The position numbers and the translations under genes are program-made. 64,000 bases of DNA from Lachnospiraceae bacterium (GTDB lineage Bacteria > Bacillota > Clostridia > Lachnospirales > Lachnospiraceae). Location of the stretch: the NCBI GenBank assembly GCA_017520425.1, contig JAFXFO010000027.1:1-64000 (forward strand), in the 5' to 3' direction. Below the pieces are notes generated by a model. That model was not told where the DNA came from. It saw only the letters and a list, made by a program, of their open reading frames with translations, and made no database searches. Positions 1-7,101 of the stretch are shown piece by piece (within the stretch, counting starts at the first letter, position 1; every line of letters starts with the position of its first letter).

Positions 1-134
1 AAATAACCCCTTCCAGGGGTGGCGAAAGCGGCAAAGGCGAAATGGCTTGAACGAAGTGAAAGCCAGCGTCTTTAGGCGCTGGCCGGTAACAAAGGCTTAT
101 AGCCGCAGAGCAAACCACCCGTTAGACGGGTGGT
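1..134 (+). mobile_element. Right end of a putative IS200/IS605-type element (omega-RNA-like hairpins)
   Basis: The first 134 bases hold a run of short perfect stems: ACCCC/GGGGT near 6-20, GGCTT/AAGCC near 45-64, GCCAGCG/CGCTGGC at 62-84, GGCT/AGCC near 95-105 and CCACCCG/CGGGTGG at 115-133. Such a chain, ending in a G/C-rich hairpin with a TTAGA-like loop, is how the right ends of IS200/IS605 elements and their TnpB guide-RNA scaffolds look. No transposase or TnpB gene is visible; it would lie left of the window. The element call is inference from structure, and a plain strong terminator is the alternative. Confidence 0.45.
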
Positions 135-1287
135 GCTGATTACTCAAAAATGCAATCAATTTCTCCTTCGTGGTCTGCACATTACCTTGTATCATGGGGG
201 GAGTACCGCCGCCTTTGGCACCGAATGCCTCGCGTAAGCGGGAGGCCAGAGTACGACAATCTTCCGTACTGCTACCGATGATAAAGCTGTAACCGCTCGC
301 ATCATTGCCATTGAAAATGCCGCAATAGCCGGGATATTTGCCGGTCAATTCATTGACCGTATTGCGGATGGCAATGGGATTGGATAGTTCCACAAAAAGA
401 ATGGGATTGGGGCAAACGGAAGGTTCAGGCAGGGAAGCAACTTGAAGCTGTAACAACTGACCTGCTAAAGTGTTTAAGGTTTCCTTCTGCTTCAAGCCAT
501 CTTCCTGAAGCTTCTTTACGGCTTCCACCACCAGTTCCGGCTTGGCTGAAAGTAAAGCGGAAAGGGCATTCACAGAGTCCTGTTTGATACTGTAATCTTT
601 CAGGGCACGCTGGCCGCAAAGAATATTGATGCGCACGCCGCCTCTGTGACTTTGTACACCAGTGATTTTGATCAGGCCGATTTCGCCGGTTTTTTTCACA
701 TGGGGCGCACAGCAGGCACAAACATCGACATCGGGTATCTCCACGATACGTACCGCACCTTCTATCTCTATTTTGCTTCGATATTCCATGGCTTGTAAAC
801 TGTCCCGGTCAGGGAAGTAAGCCTTCACAGACAAATTCTGCCATACAATATTATTAGCTTCTGCTTCAATCTCCCGAAGCGCGTCCATACCGATATTGCC
901 GTCAAAATCCAGCGTTACTTCAGCTAGTCCCAAATGAAAGCCAACATTGGTAAATCCATAATGCTTATGAAGCAGACCGGAGATAATATGCTCCCCGGAA
1001 TGCTGTTGCATGAAATCAAAACGTCTGTCCCAGTCCACATGTCCCGTTACTTTACATCCCACTTCTAAAGGTGTGTCCATATGATGATAAATAATATCCT
1101 TCCGTATGCTTACATCACGAACCGCCAATCCGTTTAAGGTACCGGTATCCGCAGGCTGTCCCCCTTCCTCCGGGAAAAATGCAGTGCGGTTCAGAACAAT
1201 CAGAAAAGAGTCATTCACGGCCTGACAATCTGTAACCACAGCTTCAAAATCCAGTATATGTGTATCTTCATAAAATAGCTTTTCCAT
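97..1287 (-). CDS. Alanyl-tRNA editing protein (AlaX-M/AlaRS editing-domain family)
   Basis: Cytoplasmic trans-editing enzyme expected to hydrolyse mischarged Ser- or Gly-tRNA(Ala). The 396-residue product has the AlaRS second additional domain with the HxxxH zinc motif (QQHSGEH, about residues 93-99) and the downstream CACCAPH motif, then a coiled linker and a DHHA1-like C-terminus with GGGTPPMIQG. The ATG at 1287 is chosen because GAGG lies just upstream; an earlier in-frame start at 1362 would add 25 residues unlike the family. The last roughly 14 residues (from NQHHPSNGW on) are encoded by the hairpin of the element at the window edge, so the natural stop seems to have been replaced. Transcribed divergently from the two-component genes. 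Confidence 0.88.
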   Translation of the reverse strand: MEKLFYEDTHILDFEAVVTDCQAVNDSFLIVLNRTAFFPEEGGQPADTGTLNGLAVRDVSIRKDIIYHHMDTPLEVGCKVTGHVDWDRRFDFMQQHSGEHIISGLLHKHYGFTNVGFHLGLAEVTLDFDGNIGMDALREIEAEANNIVWQNLSVKAYFPDRDSLQAMEYRSKIEIEGAVRIVEIPDVDVCACCAPHVKKTGEIGLIKITGVQSHRGGVRINILCGQRALKDYSIKQDSVNALSALLSAKPELVVEAVKKLQEDGLKQKETLNTLAGQLLQLQVASLPEPSVCPNPILFVELSNPIAIRNTVNELTGKYPGYCGIFNGNDASGYSFIIGSSTEDCRTLASRLREAFGAKGGGTPPMIQGNVQTTKEKLIAFLSNQHHPSNGWFALRL

Positions 1288-1360
1288 AGTGCCAACCTCG
1301 CAATTTCGTAAACTAAGAAATATTATAAAGGGGCGGAAAAGGAAAGTCAAATAAAAGCTC

Positions 1361-1419
1361 ATCTTAAAGAAATCTTAAAGATTTAGAGTATTTATTTTTA
1401 AAGATTTTTTGTTTATACT
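1361..1419 (+). promoter_or_regulatory. Promoter with phased TTAAAGA repeats, likely response-regulator boxes
   Basis: TTAAAGA occurs at 1364-1370, 1375-1381 and 1398-1404, spaced 11 and 23 bp, so all three lie on one face of the helix. A TATACT -10 follows at 1414-1419. OmpR-family regulators bind 11-bp direct repeats placed over or upstream of the -35, so autoregulation by the regulator encoded downstream is the natural reading. The repeats and spacing are visible; binding is inferred. Confidence 0.6.
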
Positions 1420-1445
1420 TTTCTTAGGGAAAGGAAGTGGCAGGT

Positions 1446-2144
1446 ATGTATCAGATTTTGTTGTGTGATGATGAAAAGGATATAGTGAATGCATTGAAGA
1501 TATATTTGGAGAACGAGAACTACAGCTTTCTGGAGGCTTTTAACGGAGAAGAAGCGGTTCGTATAGTTAGGGAGCAGGAGGTGCATCTGGTAGTAATGGA
1601 TATCATGATGCCTGTGATGGACGGCATACAGGCCATGGTTGAGATACGCAAAAACAGCAATGTTCCGGTAATACTGCTGACAGCCAAGGGCGAAGATGCG
1701 GATAAAATCTTGGGTTTGAATATCGGTGCAGATGACTATATTACTAAGCCCTTTCATCCCATGGAGGTATGTGCCAGAGTGAAGTCCCAACTGCGCAGAT
1801 ATATGCAACTGGGCAGCGGCAGCAGCACTTCAAACCTTTTACAAATCGGAGGAGTGGAGCTGAACGATTTGAGAAAACAGGTGCTGGTGGATGGAGAGGA
1901 AATCAGTCTGACACCCACGGAATATGACATTCTGAAGCTTCTGATGCAAAATCCGGGGAAGGTGTTTTCGCCCAAGGAAATCTATGAACGGGTATGGAAG
2001 GATTTGCCCTATGGTAGCGAAAGCACAGTGGCAGTACATATCCGACATTTGAGAGAGAAGATAGAAATCAATCCGGCGGAACCACGATATCTGAAAGTGG
2101 TTTGGGGCCAGGGGTACAAGTTTGAAAAGGGGGCAAGGTCGTGA
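1446..2144 (+). CDS. OmpR/PhoB-family response regulator
   Basis: Two-component response regulator of 232 residues. The receiver domain has the acidic pair D8-D9, the phospho-acceptor D52 in VVMDIMMP, T79 and K101 in ITKPF. The C-terminal winged helix (about 130-232) has LTPTEYDILKLL and the recognition helix and wing ending in WGQGYKF, closest in style to VanR/PhoP-type regulators. The ATG at 1446 fits AAAGGAAG at a normal distance; a GTG at 1437 is possible. The stop overlaps the GTG start of the kinase by translational coupling, so the two form an operon. The phased repeats upstream suggest autoregulation. The signal sensed is not evident. Confidence 0.93.
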   Translation: MYQILLCDDEKDIVNALKIYLENENYSFLEAFNGEEAVRIVREQEVHLVVMDIMMPVMDGIQAMVEIRKNSNVPVILLTAKGEDADKILGLNIGADDYITKPFHPMEVCARVKSQLRRYMQLGSGSSTSNLLQIGGVELNDLRKQVLVDGEEISLTPTEYDILKLLMQNPGKVFSPKEIYERVWKDLPYGSESTVAVHIRHLREKIEINPAEPRYLKVVWGQGYKFEKGARS

Positions 2145-4006
2145 AAAATGAGAAAAAATATACCCTATTAGGAAAATGTATGGCGGTTTTGGGTATTGTA
2201 TTGAGCATACTATGCCTGCCAGCAAGTGTGGCGGGGGTTTATTATATGGTGGAGGAAGGCTTCTATATCACCGATGCCCAAAGCAGGAAGGATACCTACT
2301 TGCAGGAATATCTGGGTGATTTGGGCAGAGAGGTTTTATATACCTTTCACCGATACGGAGAGGCAGAAGCTGATAAGGTACTGGCGGGCTGCTCCGTGGA
2401 TGCCGTCATCTTAAACGGTAATGACAGTTGGAATGAAGCAAAGTACGGCAAAGAAATTGAGTGGACCCACACTTATGTATTTCAGGAATTCAGGGCAAGA
2501 GGTTCTTTTATCGTTCAGATGATAGTGCCCAGAGAGAAGGGCTATCCGGACTATATTGCTGTGGTTTGTTTCCTGACGGAGCATTTGAATCTTTTCAAAG
2601 TATTACTGCCCTTATTGGTGGTGTTGAGTCTTCTTGTGGGGATTGTCAGTGTTGCTTATTTCAGGAAAGCACTTGCAGAGTCCAAGAAAGCAAAAAAACA
2701 GGGCGCGAATCTCTACATACCCACAGATTTACTGGTAGTGTTGTTGGGAGCAGCTATATGGGGAGTATTTCAGATACCCTTACCCGGCAGTCAGGATATA
2801 TTCTCCGTATCGGGTTATATACGTTTTGTGGCAATTGCTATCATTGCGATATTTGGGGGATTGGCTTTGTATAGTCACGCATGTGAAGAAGGGGTGGTAA
2901 AGCGTAGTATTCTCTATGCTTTGTGGCATAGGTTTGAGAAGGTATTTGCTTTTTTCGGAGAAATCCTACACAAGATACCCCTGATTTGGAAGACTGCGAT
3001 TATCGTATTGGGACTTACGCTGGCCGAACTATTGGCGTGGATTTATGTGAAAGGAAAAATCCCTACTAACTATTCTCTCTATCGGATGCTGATATGCTTA
3101 TTTGCAGCATGGATTATTACCAGAGTTGTATTGATTCCTTTCTTGTTTTACAGGTTGCAGCAGATGTTTCTGCTAAAGAAGGCGGGAGAAGAGCTGGCAA
3201 GGGGCAACAGTGATTACAAGGTGGATGTGGAAGGATTACACGGGGACATCCGCCGACATGCAGAGAATCTGAACCGGATTTCAGAAGGCGTGGCAACGGC
3301 AGTGAATGAGCGGATGAAAAGTGAGCATCTAAAGACAGAGCTGATTACCAATGTATCCCATGATATTAAGACTCCCCTTACCTCTATCATTAATTATTCG
3401 GATTTGATTTGCAAGGAAGAAACGGATAATGAGAAGATTAAGGAGTATTCGGAAGTTTTGTATCGTCAGGCTGGAAGATTAAAGAAGCTGTTGGAGGATT
3501 TGATGGAGGCAGCCAAAGCTTCCACCGGAAATGTAGAAGTAAGTCTGCAGACCTGTGATATCGGAGTGTTATTGGAGCAGGCAGTGGGAGAATTCGAACA
3601 AAGGCTTTCAGAGAAGCAGTTGACCCCGGTGGTTAAAAAGCCGGAGGAAGAGATACAGATTATGGCGGACAGTAGGCTGTTATGGAGAGTGTTTGATAAT
3701 CTGCTGACCAACATTTGTAAATACAGTCAAAGCGGAACCAGGGTATACCTGACTGTGGAGCGGAAAGAAAATAAGGTACATATCTTTTTTAAGAACATCT
3801 CTGAATATGCATTGGATATTAGTGAAGAGGAACTGATGGAACGCTTTGTAAGAGGGGACCGTTCCAGACATACCGAAGGTAACGGATTGGGTCTTGGTAT
3901 CGCAAAAAGTTTGGTAGAATTACAGGGAGGTACCCTTGAGATAAGTGTGGATGGTGATTTGTTTAAGGTATTGGTTACCTTGTCCTTGCAGGAAGACAAT
4001 AAATAA
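2141..4006 (+). CDS. Multi-pass membrane sensor histidine kinase
   Basis: Cognate sensor kinase of 621 residues. Hydrophobic segments at about 13-36, 153-174, 196-210, 227-246, 283-303 and 315-338 enclose an extracytoplasmic loop between the first two. A HAMP-like linker precedes the H-box with the phosphorylated His407 in NVSHDIKTPL. The N-box Asn519 lies in VFDNLLTN, and the G-box is GNGLGLG near 579. All catalytic motifs are intact. The GTG start at 2141 overlaps the regulator stop. Kinases of this size with a central block of extra membrane helices are common beside VanR-like regulators in clostridia. The helices may sense envelope stress, but that is inference. A terminator follows. Confidence 0.92.
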   Translation: MKNEKKYTLLGKCMAVLGIVLSILCLPASVAGVYYMVEEGFYITDAQSRKDTYLQEYLGDLGREVLYTFHRYGEAEADKVLAGCSVDAVILNGNDSWNEAKYGKEIEWTHTYVFQEFRARGSFIVQMIVPREKGYPDYIAVVCFLTEHLNLFKVLLPLLVVLSLLVGIVSVAYFRKALAESKKAKKQGANLYIPTDLLVVLLGAAIWGVFQIPLPGSQDIFSVSGYIRFVAIAIIAIFGGLALYSHACEEGVVKRSILYALWHRFEKVFAFFGEILHKIPLIWKTAIIVLGLTLAELLAWIYVKGKIPTNYSLYRMLICLFAAWIITRVVLIPFLFYRLQQMFLLKKAGEELARGNSDYKVDVEGLHGDIRRHAENLNRISEGVATAVNERMKSEHLKTELITNVSHDIKTPLTSIINYSDLICKEETDNEKIKEYSEVLYRQAGRLKKLLEDLMEAAKASTGNVEVSLQTCDIGVLLEQAVGEFEQRLSEKQLTPVVKKPEEEIQIMADSRLLWRVFDNLLTNICKYSQSGTRVYLTVERKENKVHIFFKNISEYALDISEEELMERFVRGDRSRHTEGNGLGLGIAKSLVELQGGTLEISVDGDLFKVLVTLSLQEDNK

Positions 4007-4041
4007 AATAACTGATAACCCGAAAAGATAAAATGTGAAAA

Positions 4042-4067
4042 AGTCCGGTAGACTGCCGGGCTTTTTT
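4042..4067 (+). terminator. Intrinsic terminator of the two-component operon
   Basis: Seven-pair stem AGTCCGG/CCGGGCT with loop TAGACTG followed by a T run, 36 bases after the kinase stop. Confidence 0.85.
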
Positions 4068-4108
4068 GCTATAAAATAGGGATAGTATGATTTGGGAGGA
4101 ATATAAGC

Positions 4109-4753
4109 ATGAATCGGCGCAATTACCAAAAGGAATTGGATAGATTACTGGAACAGCTGAAGGGTCAGGAAGAGAAGCATTTGTTTTTACACAGTTGCTG
4201 TGCGCCATGTAGCAGTTATGTTCTGGAATACTTAAGTCCCTGTTTTCGGATTACGGTTTTTTACTACAATCCTAATATTACGGCTTCTGCTGAGTATTTT
4301 AAGCGTGTGGAAGAGCAGAAGCGTCTTATAGAGATTCTGAATCAAAAGGAGGGTCACTTCCCCATACAGGTAGTGGAAGGAGATTACAGGCCGAAGGACT
4401 TTTTGGATGTGGCCGAAGGGTTGGAGGATTGCCCGGAAGGGGGCGAACGATGCTTTGCTTGCTATCGTCTGCGCTTGGAAGAAACCGCCAAGCGGGCGAA
4501 GGAGTATGATGCAGACTATTTTGCCACCACGCTTACTATCAGCCCCCTTAAAAATGCGGAAAAGCTGAATGAACTGGGAGAAGAGTTTGCACTAATCTAT
4601 GAGGTTCCCTGGTTGCCTTCAGATTTTAAGAAAAAGGAAGGTTATAAGCGTTCCATTGAGTTGTCGGCAGAGTATGATTTGTATCGCCAGGACTATTGCG
4701 GATGTGCTTTTTCCAAGGCAGAGCGGGAAAGACAAAAGAACTTGTCAGATTGA
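4109..4753 (+). CDS. queH: Epoxyqueuosine reductase QueH
   Basis: Last step of queuosine synthesis: reduction of epoxyqueuosine to queuosine in tRNA, by the QueH (former DUF208) enzyme rather than the cobalamin-dependent QueG. The 214-residue product has the adjacent cysteines in HSCCAPCSS (about 28-36), the CFACYR motif near residue 112 and the C-terminal DYCGCAFS, which together supply the 4Fe-4S and metal ligands of the family. The start is preceded by GGGAGGAA at normal distance. It stands just upstream of argS with about 80 bases between. QueH is usual in anaerobes lacking QueG. Confidence 0.92.
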   Translation: MNRRNYQKELDRLLEQLKGQEEKHLFLHSCCAPCSSYVLEYLSPCFRITVFYYNPNITASAEYFKRVEEQKRLIEILNQKEGHFPIQVVEGDYRPKDFLDVAEGLEDCPEGGERCFACYRLRLEETAKRAKEYDADYFATTLTISPLKNAEKLNELGEEFALIYEVPWLPSDFKKKEGYKRSIELSAEYDLYRQDYCGCAFSKAERERQKNLSD

Positions 4754-4833
4754 TAAATATACGTTATAGTAATAACAATGGTGCCCGAAGGGGCATAAAG
4801 AATAACTTGTTAGCTAACGAGGAGAATAACAGA

Positions 4834-6615
4834 ATGAAGAAGATTTTGGATTTGATATCAGAGGAAATGCAGCAGGCCTTTGAAAAGACCGGATATGCAA
4901 AGGAATTGGGCAAGGTGACCCTGTCTAATCGTCCGGATTTGTGCGAATATCAGTGTAACGGTGCCATGGCAGGTGCAAAGCAGTACAAGAAGGCCCCCAT
5001 CATGATTGCCAATGATGTGGCAGCACAGCTTGAGGATAGCAAGGTGTTTGCAGAAGTCAATGCAGTGGCTCCCGGATTTTTGAATTTGAAGATAAAGGAA
5101 GACTTTTTGAAGGATTATTTGGAAGGTATGGCAGCGGATGAAAAGTTCGGTCTGGATATGCCTGAGAATCCTAAGAAGATTGTAATCGATTACGGCGGAC
5201 CTAATGTGGCAAAGGCTTTGCATGTGGGACATTTACGTTCTGCCATCATCGGTGAAAGTGTAAAGAGAATAGCACGTTACGTGGGACATGATATTATCGG
5301 CGATATTCATTTGGGAGATTGGGGACAGCCCATGGGTCTGATTATTCATGAGTTGGAGCTCAGATATCCGGATTTGCCTTATTTTGATGAAAGCTATACC
5401 CGAGAGTATCCTGCAGAAGCACCTTTTACCATTGCGGAGCTGGAGGAAATCTATCCCACTGCCAGCGGTAAGGCCAAGGAGGATGCGGAGTACAAGGCAA
5501 AGGCCATGGAGGCTACCTTTAAGCTGCAAAGTGGTGTGAGAGGCCATCGTGCACTTTGGAATCACATCATACGTGTTTCCGTCAGTGATTTGAAGAGAAA
5601 TTATAACAATCTAAATGTGGAGTTCGAACTTTGGAAGGGTGAGTCCGATGCCCATGACTGGATTCCGGATATGGTAAAGTATATGAAGGATGAGGGCTAT
5701 GCATATATCAGCGACGGTGCGTTGGTAGTGGATGTAAAGGAAGAAACGGACACCAAGGAGATTCCTCCTTGTATGATTTTGAAGTCTGACGGTGCTTCCC
5801 TTTACAATACCACAGACCTGGCTACCATCAAGATGCGTATGGCTGAATATGCACCGGAACAGATGATTTATCTTACGGATAAGCGTCAGGACCTGTATTT
5901 TGAGCAGGTATTCCGTTGTGCCAAGAAGACCAAGCTGGTAAATGATGATACAGAGCTTCTTCACATTGGCTTCGGTACCATGAACGGCAAGGATGGCAAG
6001 CCCTACAAGACCCGTTCCGGCGGCGTGCCCCGTTTGGAGAATCTGATTGAAGAAATCAATGTGGAAATGCTTCGTAAGATTAAGGAAAATGCAGAACTGA
6101 AAGGCTATCAGATAGACGAAGAAGAGGCAGTAAAGACCGCAAAAATTGTAGGTCTTGCAGCTATTAAGTACGGTGACCTGTCCAACCAGCCTGCCAAGGA
6201 TTATGTCTTTGATGTGGAAAGATTTACCTCTTTTGAAGGCGATACCGGCCCCTATGTGCTGTATACCATCGTGCGTATCAAGTCCATTCTGGCAAAATAC
6301 AAGGAGCAGGGCGGAGACTTGGCTTCAGCAAAGCTTCAGAACGTTCAGAATGGTGCAGAAAAGGCATTGGCTATGGAATTGGCGAAATTCAATGCCACCA
6401 TGCAGGCGGCTTACGAAGAAAGTGCACCCAATAAGGTTTGTGCTTATATCTACGATTTGGCCAATGAATTTAACCGTTTTTACCATGAAACCAAGATCCT
6501 GGTAGAAGAGGATGAAACAAAGAAAGCCGGCTGGATTGCGCTCTTAGGCCTTACAAAGGACGTGCTGGAAGCATGTATTGATGTGCTTGGTTTTGAGGCA
6601 CCGGAAAGAATGTAA
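4834..6615 (+). CDS. argS: Arginyl-tRNA synthetase
   Basis: Class I aminoacyl-tRNA synthetase charging tRNA(Arg). The 593-residue protein has the N-terminal Add1 domain, the GPNVAKALHVGHLRS signature with HVGH as the HIGH motif, a KPYKTRSGG loop standing for KMSKS as usual in ArgRS, and a C-terminal DALR anticodon-binding domain ending in LGFEAPERM, the normal family ending. The ATG at 4834 has GAGGAG at 4819-4824; an earlier in-frame start at 4696 would overlap queH and add non-family residues. A small GTGCCC/GGGCAT hairpin lies in the leader near 4780-4797. Full length, no anomalies. Confidence 0.97.
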   Translation: MKKILDLISEEMQQAFEKTGYAKELGKVTLSNRPDLCEYQCNGAMAGAKQYKKAPIMIANDVAAQLEDSKVFAEVNAVAPGFLNLKIKEDFLKDYLEGMAADEKFGLDMPENPKKIVIDYGGPNVAKALHVGHLRSAIIGESVKRIARYVGHDIIGDIHLGDWGQPMGLIIHELELRYPDLPYFDESYTREYPAEAPFTIAELEEIYPTASGKAKEDAEYKAKAMEATFKLQSGVRGHRALWNHIIRVSVSDLKRNYNNLNVEFELWKGESDAHDWIPDMVKYMKDEGYAYISDGALVVDVKEETDTKEIPPCMILKSDGASLYNTTDLATIKMRMAEYAPEQMIYLTDKRQDLYFEQVFRCAKKTKLVNDDTELLHIGFGTMNGKDGKPYKTRSGGVPRLENLIEEINVEMLRKIKENAELKGYQIDEEEAVKTAKIVGLAAIKYGDLSNQPAKDYVFDVERFTSFEGDTGPYVLYTIVRIKSILAKYKEQGGDLASAKLQNVQNGAEKALAMELAKFNATMQAAYEESAPNKVCAYIYDLANEFNRFYHETKILVEEDETKKAGWIALLGLTKDVLEACIDVLGFEAPERM

Positions 6616-6645
6616 AAAAATTGTTATTTTATAGAAAAAAAGTTG

Positions 6646-6674
6646 TTGACAAAACGCAACCGGCATTGTATACT
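6646..6674 (+). promoter_or_regulatory. Strong sigma-A promoter of the tRNA pair inside an inverted repeat
   Basis: Perfect TTGACA at 6646-6651, 17-bp spacer and TATACT at 6669-6674. The inverted repeat CGCAACCG (6655-6662) / CGGTTGCG (6683-6690) encloses the -10 and the expected start site, which is unusual for a stable RNA promoter. Confidence 0.85.
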
Positions 6675-6705
6675 AACAAAGTCGGTTGCGACAAAGCTTT
6701 TAAGC

Positions 6706-6778
6706 GGGGTCTTAGCTCAGCTGGGAGAGCATCTGCCTTACAAGCAGAGGGTCACAGGTTCGAGCCCTGTAGGCCCCA
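6706..6778 (+). tRNA. tRNA-Val (anticodon TAC)
   Basis: Complete cloverleaf: acceptor GGGGTCT/AGGCCCC, D arm with GCTCAGCTGGGAGAGC, anticodon loop CTTACAA giving TAC, and T arm with GGTTCGAGCC. No CCA is encoded. It is the first gene of a two-tRNA transcript. Confidence 0.97.
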
Positions 6779-6805
6779 TTAAATACTTAAAAGCAAACAG
6801 AATAT

Positions 6806-6879
6806 GGCGAGATAGCTCAGTTGGCTAGAGCATACGGTTCATACCCGTAGTGTCGAGGGTTCAAATCCCCCTCTCGCTA
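6806..6879 (+). tRNA. tRNA-Met, elongator type (anticodon CAT)
   Basis: Complete cloverleaf with D arm GCTCAGTTGGCTAGAGC, anticodon loop TTCATAC and T arm GGGTTCAAATCCC. The anticodon stem TACGG/CCGTA lacks the three G:C pairs of initiator tRNA, so this is the elongator. The first acceptor pair is G-T. It lies 27 bases after the tRNA-Val and is followed directly by a terminator. Confidence 0.95.
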
Positions 6880-6884
6880 CTAAC

Positions 6885-6912
6885 AAAAAGGAATCCATCT
6901 GGATTCCTTTTT
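6885..6912 (+). terminator. Terminator of the tRNA pair
   Basis: Perfect 12-bp stem AAAAAGGAATCC/GGATTCCTTTTT with loop ATCT, six bases after the tRNA-Met. Confidence 0.92.
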
Positions 6913-6925
6913 GTGTTGCAGACCC

Positions 6926-6941
6926 AATCCCTCTCTCGCTA
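6926..6941 (+). repeat. Partial direct repeat of the tRNA-Met 3' end
   Basis: AATCCCTCTCTCGCTA matches the last 16 bases of the tRNA-Met (6864-6879) with one mismatch and lies 62 bases downstream, beyond the terminator. Such a copy is what a past integration at a tRNA 3' end leaves; a chance or slippage origin cannot be excluded. Confidence 0.5.
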
Positions 6942-7101
6942 TCTTAAGTAAGCAAGGCAGGAAAAGTCTGACAACTGCTAAGAAAGTACTTTGTTTTTGT
7001 AAAAAAGTGTGCTATAATGATGGTATCTATTTTATATGGATATGAGGGTGTTAAAGGGGAGCTTTTTTCCTTTACCGTGAATTAAGTGCATGGAGTATAA
7101 C

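Noticed and set aside
6643-6828. Open frame across the tRNA genes
   Set aside because: It lies over two complete tRNA cloverleafs and their promoter; no ribosome site.
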